DNA from: a virus
Reading direction: 5' to 3' (one strand)
Length of the DNA stretch: 28,613 nucleotides
Virus record (IMG/VR): IMGVR_UViG_3300010150_000106
Location: 1 to 28,613 of that record
Positions 24,518 to 28,613 of this stretch are shown here, in pieces; position 1 is the first letter of the stretch, and every line of letters begins with the position of its first letter. The notes under the pieces are model-generated. The model was not told the origin of the DNA. It saw only the letters and a program-made list of their open reading frames with translations, and did not search any database. A program made the position numbers and the translations under genes.

Positions 24518-25226
24518 CGATTCCTTTTAACTTATACAACATATCAATGTGTCCAAATTTATTGTATTCAGTATATAACTCTACATAAATATGTTTCATC
24601 TTACCCACTACTTTTGTTATGTACTGAGTATGGACACCTGTCCTCTCTCTAATAAGTATGTAAAGTGCTTTCTTATTGTAAGAGTATAAGTCATTCCTTG
24701 TTTTGAACAACTCATTTATTGAATCAGCGATTGCCCTATCTCTATCCTTAGAGAATATATCGTCTAAATGATAATCAATGTACTGAGTGTAGTGGTCGAT
24801 GAAGTCTGATTTGGATTCTTTCATCTGTTCACTAACAACTTCGTTTACGATATTCCTTGATGAATCAACTACATCTAAACCTTCTCTTGATTTCATTCTT
24901 GCATAGTTGGCATTGTTTTCGTTGAATAAATAATTTCTAGCTACTACCGTGAAGTAAGAAAACGCTCTACCATTTTCACCATTGAACTTATGAATCTTTT
25001 CATTTAAAAATGCCACTACACTTGCTTTGACATCTTCGTATGGTATATCGAAGTAATAAGTTTTGTAGGTATGTATTACATTCTCTGATAACTTATCAAA
25101 CGGATAATGTATGAATCTATTGTATATTTTATTCTTTAGTCGATCGTCATCACAATTATTGTAGGCATTTATAGCCATCTCAGTAATAGTGGTGAAATAT
25201 CTTTTATTCTTCCTTTTTCTCGGCAT
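24510..25226 (-). CDS. 55: Late-transcription sigma factor, gp55-like
   Basis: 238 residues (T4 gp55 has 185). A basic start (MPRKRKNKRYF) precedes a helical region with IYNRFIHYPFDKLSENVIHT and a sigma-region-2-like block at 60-105 (PYEDVKASVVAFLNEKIHKF, AFSYFTVVARNYLF) characteristic of T4-family gp55 proteins. A second helical region at 160-220 contains SYNKKALYILIRERTGVHTQ and a following VVGKMKHIYVE helix, resembling a DNA-binding C-terminal part. gp55 replaces the host sigma factor and directs RNA polymerase to TATAAATA promoters, with the sliding clamp and gp33 as helpers in T4. An exact TATAAATA at 28381-28388 agrees with this. The gene overlaps the upstream one by 23 bases. Confidence 0.9.
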   Translation of the reverse strand: MPRKRKNKRYFTTITEMAINAYNNCDDDRLKNKIYNRFIHYPFDKLSENVIHTYKTYYFDIPYEDVKASVVAFLNEKIHKFNGENGRAFSYFTVVARNYLFNENNANYARMKSREGLDVVDSSRNIVNEVVSEQMKESKSDFIDHYTQYIDYHLDDIFSKDRDRAIADSINELFKTRNDLYSYNKKALYILIRERTGVHTQYITKVVGKMKHIYVELYTEYNKFGHIDMLYKLKGIDG

Positions 25227-25494
25227 CTAAATTGAATTCTTCATTTAATTGTTCTAATGTAGATTTAATCTCTTCAAAGATAAATCCACTTTCATCATCA
25301 GCCTCAAATGAACCCAACCTATCTACCTTAACCATTCTTTCATATGCATCCTTCATTGATGAATATACATCACCCAAATATTTATCAGATAATTCTATAT
25401 CATCTTCTAATCTTTCATTCTTTCGAAGTAAGTTAAATGTTGTGAATCCAAACACTAAGGTTAGGGCTGATAGTATTACTATTGTCAGTATCAT
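25204..25494 (-). CDS. Small membrane-anchored protein (96 aa), function unknown
   Basis: One N-terminal transmembrane segment (residues 2-23, ILTIVILSALTLVFGFTTFN) is followed by a cytoplasmic acidic helix with NLLRKNERLEDDIELSDKYL, a KVDRLGSFEADDESGFIFEE motif at about 56-75 and an acidic tail. The motif D..GSFE.DDE.G..F is typical of a hypothetical membrane protein repeatedly found near gp55-like genes in T4-like environmental phages; its function is unknown to me. Lack of a charged cleavage site suggests an anchor, not a cleaved signal. It starts 2 bases after the HD gene and overlaps gp55 by 23 bases. Confidence 0.77.
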   Translation of the reverse strand: MILTIVILSALTLVFGFTTFNLLRKNERLEDDIELSDKYLGDVYSSMKDAYERMVKVDRLGSFEADDESGFIFEEIKSTLEQLNEEFNLDAEKKEE

Positions 25495-25496
25495 AA

Positions 25497-26270
25497 TTAA
25501 GCTTCTTTCACATCTCCAAAGATAGATTTGAAATCAATCTTCTCTGGCATAGTTACATTTTCTAATTTTTGTTTTTTAGTTGGCCTACCACCTACATTCT
25601 TAGTGGTAACTTGACCTTGCTTTAGTTTCAACCACCTCTCATTCTCAAATCTAGCAGCCATAATATCAGCCTGGTGCATTACGAATGGAAGTGATGTTTT
25701 GAGCGCATTGTCTTTGTTATACGCTATGTAGTACTCTTTATTAGAGTCATCATACAATCCATCTGTAAGTTTGATACCCAACCATTCAACTTCAGAACAT
25801 TTGATTCCAAAATGATTCAGCATCCAAAAGGTTCTGTCATTTAGATTCATCCAATGCATTGTTGGGTTGGTTTTGTAAATCTTACCCTGATTCTCAACAT
25901 GCCATTGTGAATCATTTGGGATGTACCAACTCTCATCTGCATTACCAACCTTACCCAAGTCGTGATGAAGAGCGGTAAAGATTACATTTTCTTTTGTATA
26001 ATCACCGATACCCAATCCAAGTTCTTCATACATATCAAACACTTTGACAGCATTTCTCGTGACTCTCAGAACATGATCGATGTACCCACCAGCGAAAGCA
26101 TTATGGAAATGCTCAGTTGATGATGCGGGCGTTAATACAATTCTGTCTTCAATGTGGTCGTACATCTTATTAAGGGATTCCAATCTATCCCCTGTGAATG
26201 TTTGATTAATTAACTTTCTGAACTTTTCGTAGTTCTCTTGTATTTGGTGTTCGTCCAAAATATGTACCAT
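25497..26270 (-). CDS. HD-domain phosphohydrolase (257 aa)
   Basis: The metal-binding HD signature is visible: His at 56 and 66 in HNAFAGGYIDHV, the HHD triad at 102-104 in FTALHHDLGKVG, and Asp202 in HQADIMAAR. The family hydrolyses phosphate esters or phosphodiesters, often nucleotides or cyclic nucleotides, but the substrate cannot be told from sequence. A segment between (about 115-185, with DSQWHVENQGKIYKTNPTMH and WLGIKLTDGLYDD) is not part of the canonical core and may shape the active site. The C-terminal 35 residues are basic (GGRPTKKQKLENV) then end KIDFKSIFGDVKEA. In this operon it could adjust nucleotide pools or degrade a signalling nucleotide; both are inference. Confidence 0.83.
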   Translation of the reverse strand: MVHILDEHQIQENYEKFRKLINQTFTGDRLESLNKMYDHIEDRIVLTPASSTEHFHNAFAGGYIDHVLRVTRNAVKVFDMYEELGLGIGDYTKENVIFTALHHDLGKVGNADESWYIPNDSQWHVENQGKIYKTNPTMHWMNLNDRTFWMLNHFGIKCSEVEWLGIKLTDGLYDDSNKEYYIAYNKDNALKTSLPFVMHQADIMAARFENERWLKLKQGQVTTKNVGGRPTKKQKLENVTMPEKIDFKSIFGDVKEA

Positions 26271-26275
26271 AACTT

Positions 26276-26572
26276 TTAGTTTTCGTTTAATACAGATAAC
26301 AACTCACTCTCTCTGTAAATGTGGTATGTGTCTTTACCATTTCTATGTTTGAATCCAGTTCCTTCCAATAGGACTGTATCACCAACCTTTACACTCATTG
26401 GGATTGTGTCCCCAGTTTGTGTAAACAATCCGTTACCAACTGCGATAACTTCACCTAACATAGTGGTTTCTGAACCAGATGGTTTATATAGACCACCTGA
26501 TGTTTTTTCATCATGCCGTTTTACAATCTTAATAACGACTCTATCACCTAAAGGTTTGTAGTTCCATTCCAT
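26276..26572 (-). CDS. groES: GroES-like co-chaperonin (gp31 analogue)
   Basis: 98 residues, the usual GroES length. It starts MEWNYKPLGDRVVIKIVKRH (compare KPLGDRV at GroES N-termini), has a mobile-loop region DEKTSGGLYKPSG at 21-33, GEVIAVGNG at 40-48, VKVGDTVLLEGTGF at 61-74 and an ESELLSVL ending. The protein would cap host GroEL, since no GroEL gene is present in this window; T4 uses gp31 in the same way to fold its capsid protein. The loop carries GGLYKP where E. coli GroES has GGIVLT, so the hydrophobic GroEL-contact tripeptide is altered. It lies 3 bases after clpP and 5 before the HD gene. Confidence 0.92.
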   Translation of the reverse strand: MEWNYKPLGDRVVIKIVKRHDEKTSGGLYKPSGSETTMLGEVIAVGNGLFTQTGDTIPMSVKVGDTVLLEGTGFKHRNGKDTYHIYRESELLSVLNEN

Positions 26573-26575
26573 AAC

Positions 26576-27211
26576 TTAAATTATTTTATCTATGATTCCT
26601 AATTCCAATGCTTCTGACGATGATAGGAAATAATCATTCTGTTGATTTGCCTCCCACCATTTTTTATCTTTCTTTGTACACTCTTCCATAATAGTGTTAC
26701 AATCATCTTCCAATTGTTCTGCGAACTTTGCATTCGATTTGATGTCACCTAACTTACCAAAATTGATTGTTGATAATTGGTGAACCATAATCTTTGAATG
26801 TTTGGAAGCTGCTCTAACACCAGTCCCAGCGGTTAATAACAATGCAGCAGCGCTCATAGCTGAACCCCTACATACCATATTTGTTTTGATACCTTCGTTG
26901 GTATTTAATGAACGAACATAATCAATCAACCCTAATGTTTCTACAACATCTCCGCCAGGTGAATTAATCAATAGTGTAATGGTTTTTAAATCAGGGTTTA
27001 TCTTTCTGAGTAATCTTACTTTTGAAATGATATCGAATGTTAATCCCTGAATAATATCGTCTTGAACTAGAATGATATTATCTTTGATATCCAATCCGTA
27101 ATCAAACTCCCTAAACTCTTGAAACCACTTTTCTTTTTCCGATGGGGTGGTGGAATAGTTTACTTGTGCGTCACCACTTGTGGTTCTCCCCTCATTATAT
27201 AAATCACTCAT
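26576..27211 (-). CDS. clpP: ClpP-like serine protease
   Basis: 211 residues, about the size of bacterial ClpP. The catalytic triad is complete: Ser120 in GSAMSAAA, His144 in IMVHQ, and Asp193 in NDYFLSSSEALELGIID. The oxyanion/substrate loop SPGGDV is at 84-89. The first ~40 residues are polar and lack a clear propeptide. ClpP forms a tetradecameric barrel that degrades substrates delivered by ClpX/ClpA; no such ATPase is in the window, so host partners or self-limited processing are possible. A prohead protease role is less likely, because T4-like phages use an unrelated gp21-type enzyme and this sequence looks like true ClpP. It heads the proteostasis operon, behind a Bacteroidota-type promoter. 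Confidence 0.92.
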   Translation of the reverse strand: MSDLYNEGRTTSGDAQVNYSTTPSEKEKWFQEFREFDYGLDIKDNIILVQDDIIQGLTFDIISKVRLLRKINPDLKTITLLINSPGGDVVETLGLIDYVRSLNTNEGIKTNMVCRGSAMSAAALLLTAGTGVRAASKHSKIMVHQLSTINFGKLGDIKSNAKFAEQLEDDCNTIMEECTKKDKKWWEANQQNDYFLSSSEALELGIIDKII

Positions 27212-27219
27212 AACAATAT

Positions 27220-27227
27220 ATTTTATA
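27220..27227 (-). promoter_or_regulatory. TATAAAAT, weak late-promoter-like element
   Basis: The minus strand reads TATAAAAT here, matching six of eight bases of the T4 late octamer, only 9 bases from the clpP ATG. It would leave almost no leader, so it is a weak candidate beside the better promoter at 27242-27273. Confidence 0.25.
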
Positions 27228-27241
27228 TCAGTATATTAATA

Positions 27242-27273
27242 CAAATATACGAATAAAATTTGAATTAACCAAA
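27242..27273 (-). promoter_or_regulatory. Bacteroidota-type promoter for the clpP operon
   Basis: The minus strand carries TTTG at 27273-27270, a 20-base spacer, and TATATTTG at 27249-27242. This fits the primary-sigma consensus of Bacteroidota (TTTG or TTG near -33, about 17-23 bases, TAnnTTTG near -7). Transcription would start around 27235, giving a leader of about 24 bases before clpP. The upstream gene ends at 27274, so the promoter fills the gap. It is based on consensus match only. Confidence 0.55.
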
Positions 27274-28365
27274 TTATCCTCTACCCTCATTTATAGCTAC
27301 TGAATCACTATACCGCTTTCTGACAGGTTGTGGGGACGTTACTTTTTTAATTTGTTTTTCTTTCTTTGTTTCTTCAATAACTTCTTTTGTTGCTTCAACA
27401 ACTTCTTCCTTCCCTTCCGATCCTTCTTTTTCCACTTCCTCTGAAAGTATTCGAACCTCATCGATGCTTTCACCATTAGTCTGTGTGTTATCTGCACTAC
27501 CACTATTGTTATTACTAATGTCGCCACTACTAATACTATTTCCATCTTCTTTCCTGTTTATAAGTTTATTTAATGCAATTACCATTGAGATTGCCAATGG
27601 GTCGAATACAAATACAATAAGTAATGTAAACCAATTAACAATGATACCCATTGGTTTGTTTGTAATTTCAGAGATGTATCTCAATGGCCCCACCTCTGCT
27701 GCTATATCATTGTTTGACTCTAAATCTAAAATCTGTAAATCCATTTTAGTAATTGAATCTGTCAGAGATTCCATCTTCTGTGATACACTACCCCTTTGGG
27801 ATTTCATATCGTTGAGTTGTTGTGTTAATACTCTACGTGTAGAAGATGAGGTCGTTGTGATGATTTGACCTGTTTCTTTATCTTTGTACTGAATCGTATT
27901 ATTAGACAACCCAATGGTTAACTCTGATATAGAATTATTCAGTTGTTGCTTCTCTAATTTGTACCCATCCAAAGACTCTACAAACCTATCTCTTTTTAAT
28001 TCAATTACATCCACCTTCTTATCAATAACATTCAATTGGTCTGCTGTTTTCTGATAAGCTGATGTGAGGAATCCATAGATACCTGCTGATGTAATACCCA
28101 TAAGTGTTACCAATGCAATCGTTAGATACCATTTCATCCACCCAGCTGACTTCCAATTATTATGGAGGTATGATGCTAATATTAATTTAGCAAACTCCAA
28201 TGCTGAAGCCATAATAATGACTTGAAACTTAGCACCAGCAAACAAAGTACTTAATCCAAATACAGAGTAATATGCTGATGTACCAGCCAATGTTAAGGTG
28301 CTGATAGTCATTAATACAATGAACCAAAACTTTTTTGAAAATATTTTGCTATTTTTTAGTTTCAT
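27274..28365 (-). CDS. Four-helix membrane protein with long coiled coil (363 aa)
   Basis: Three N-terminal transmembrane segments at about 12-34, 42-65 and 78-100, then a soluble coiled coil at about 105-220 (for example NVIDKKVDVIELKRDRFVES, RVLTQQLNDMKSQRGSVSQK), and a fourth membrane segment at about 240-264 (GIIVNWFTLLIVFVFDPLAI). The C-terminal ~95 residues are disordered and low-complexity: Ser/Asn-rich, then Glu/Lys-rich, ending in a basic patch (QIKKVTSPQPVRKRY). The architecture is shared by a hypothetical membrane protein I recall from marine T4-like phages. Function unknown; effects on the host envelope or superinfection exclusion are possible. It is the only gene here directly behind an exact T4-type late promoter, implying late expression. 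Confidence 0.8.
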   Translation of the reverse strand: MKLKNSKIFSKKFWFIVLMTISTLTLAGTSAYYSVFGLSTLFAGAKFQVIIMASALEFAKLILASYLHNNWKSAGWMKWYLTIALVTLMGITSAGIYGFLTSAYQKTADQLNVIDKKVDVIELKRDRFVESLDGYKLEKQQLNNSISELTIGLSNNTIQYKDKETGQIITTTSSSTRRVLTQQLNDMKSQRGSVSQKMESLTDSITKMDLQILDLESNNDIAAEVGPLRYISEITNKPMGIIVNWFTLLIVFVFDPLAISMVIALNKLINRKEDGNSISSGDISNNNSGSADNTQTNGESIDEVRILSEEVEKEGSEGKEEVVEATKEVIEETKKEKQIKKVTSPQPVRKRYSDSVAINEGRG

Positions 28366-28380
28366 TAAATTTCTGAGTTG

Positions 28381-28388
28381 TATTTATA
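28381..28388 (-). promoter_or_regulatory. T4-type late promoter TATAAATA
   Basis: The minus strand reads GATATAAATAC here, with an exact TATAAATA octamer, 15 bases before the ATG of the membrane protein gene. It lies just downstream of a hairpin terminator. It is the only exact minus-strand copy I found in the window. It fits recognition by the gp55-like sigma factor encoded at 24510-25226. Confidence 0.65.
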
Positions 28389-28403
28389 TCAAATTCTTTC
28401 TTA

Positions 28404-28436
28404 TATAAAAGAATGGAGTTGTTTATCAACAACCCC
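28404..28436 (-). terminator. Rho-independent terminator
   Basis: On the minus strand GGGGTTGTT (28436-28428), loop GATA, AACAACTCC (28423-28415) form a 9-bp stem with one G-U pair, followed by ATTCTTTTATA. It lies 55 bases after the stop of the partial gene at 28491-28613 and before the late promoter at 28381-28388, separating two transcription units. Confidence 0.7.
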
Positions 28437-28490
28437 ATATAAATATCAAAAAGAAATTAATTAAGATATTACAACAAGCTAAACGGAATA

Positions 28491-28613
28491 TTATGCGTTA
28501 ACGCCTCTGTACTCTAAAAGGGTTAATTCCTTAGCTTTTGCTTCTACCATTACATCTACATCAAGTCCATAAGTGTTAATGGTTTCAGAGATATAATCTG
28601 AATGAGCTTGTGG
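28491..28613 (-). CDS. C-terminal fragment of an unknown gene, 5' part outside window
   Basis: The open frame enters at the window edge and ends at TAA (28493-28491), giving 40 residues that finish ISETINTYGLDVDVMVEAKA then KELTLLEYRGVNA. The fragment is mostly helical, with an acidic-hydrophobic pattern. No family can be assigned. A terminator hairpin follows, so it is the last gene of its transcription unit. The 125-base gap down to the next start holds that terminator and a late promoter. Confidence 0.6.
   Translation of the reverse strand, partial: PQAHSDYISETINTYGLDVDVMVEAKAKELTLLEYRGVNA

Noticed and set aside
28491-28613. C-terminus of a gp33-like late transcription coactivator
   Set aside because: The helical KAKELTLLEY ending is faintly reminiscent, but 40 residues without a conserved motif are not enough.
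1-28613. CRISPR array or tRNA genes
   Set aside because: All repeats found are inside coding sequence and not regularly spaced around unique spacers; no gap is long enough with cloverleaf potential for a tRNA.

Overview
The window reads as part of the structural (late) region of a large, AT-rich, tailed phage of the T4-like superfamily. Every convincing gene lies on the minus strand, so transcription runs from high to low coordinates. Genes are packed with gaps of 1-14 bases or short overlaps, and no tRNA, transposon, integrase or CRISPR array is visible. T4-type hallmarks are a gp55-like late sigma factor, a gp25-like and a gp6-like baseplate wedge protein, a gp5-like OB-fold hub protein, and an exact copy of the T4 late promoter octamer TATAAATA upstream of one gene. 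The host is probably a Bacteroidota bacterium. This is an inference from a promoter that fits the Bacteroidota consensus (TTTG, 20 bases, TATATTTG), from the weakness of most ribosome binding sites, and from a PRMT.AQR-type fibre C-terminus common in that phylum.

Layout in the direction of transcription. (1) 28613-27274: the tail end of an unknown gene, a hairpin terminator, a late promoter, and a four-helix membrane protein with a long coiled coil. (2) 27273-24149: a promoter and an operon for ClpP-like protease, GroES-like co-chaperonin, HD-domain phosphohydrolase, a one-helix membrane protein, late sigma factor gp55 and a small coiled-coil protein. (3) 24152-17533: baseplate genes, namely gp5-like hub protein, a small helical protein, gp25, gp6, a DNRLRE-like protein carrying two inserted beta-sandwich modules, and an unrecognised 227-residue protein. 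(4) 17520-12752: a 1282-residue baseplate-associated protein with an embedded LamG domain and two small proteins. (5) 12739-1: the host-recognition region, with fibre proteins of 1197, 525 and 1814 residues, a small beta-sandwich protein between the last two, and then two LamG adhesin genes separated and preceded by small conserved proteins.

Working model: the host-type promoter drives the proteostasis/sigma operon first. gp55 then redirects host RNA polymerase to TATAAATA late promoters for the structural genes. The GroES-like protein works with host GroEL on phage proteins.

The most notable feature is the modular, repeat-rich adhesin region. It has near-identical 83-base repeats at the 5' ends of two LamG genes, an exact 68-base repeat flanking a YadA-like head module inside the 1814-residue fibre, and many short repeats encoding GIGTTSP motifs in two fibre genes. 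These look like substrates for recombination that reshuffles receptor-binding domains. I did not find a clearly new enzymatic system. The strongest candidates for undescribed biology are this cassette-like adhesin region and the phage-borne ClpP-GroES-HD-gp55 operon.
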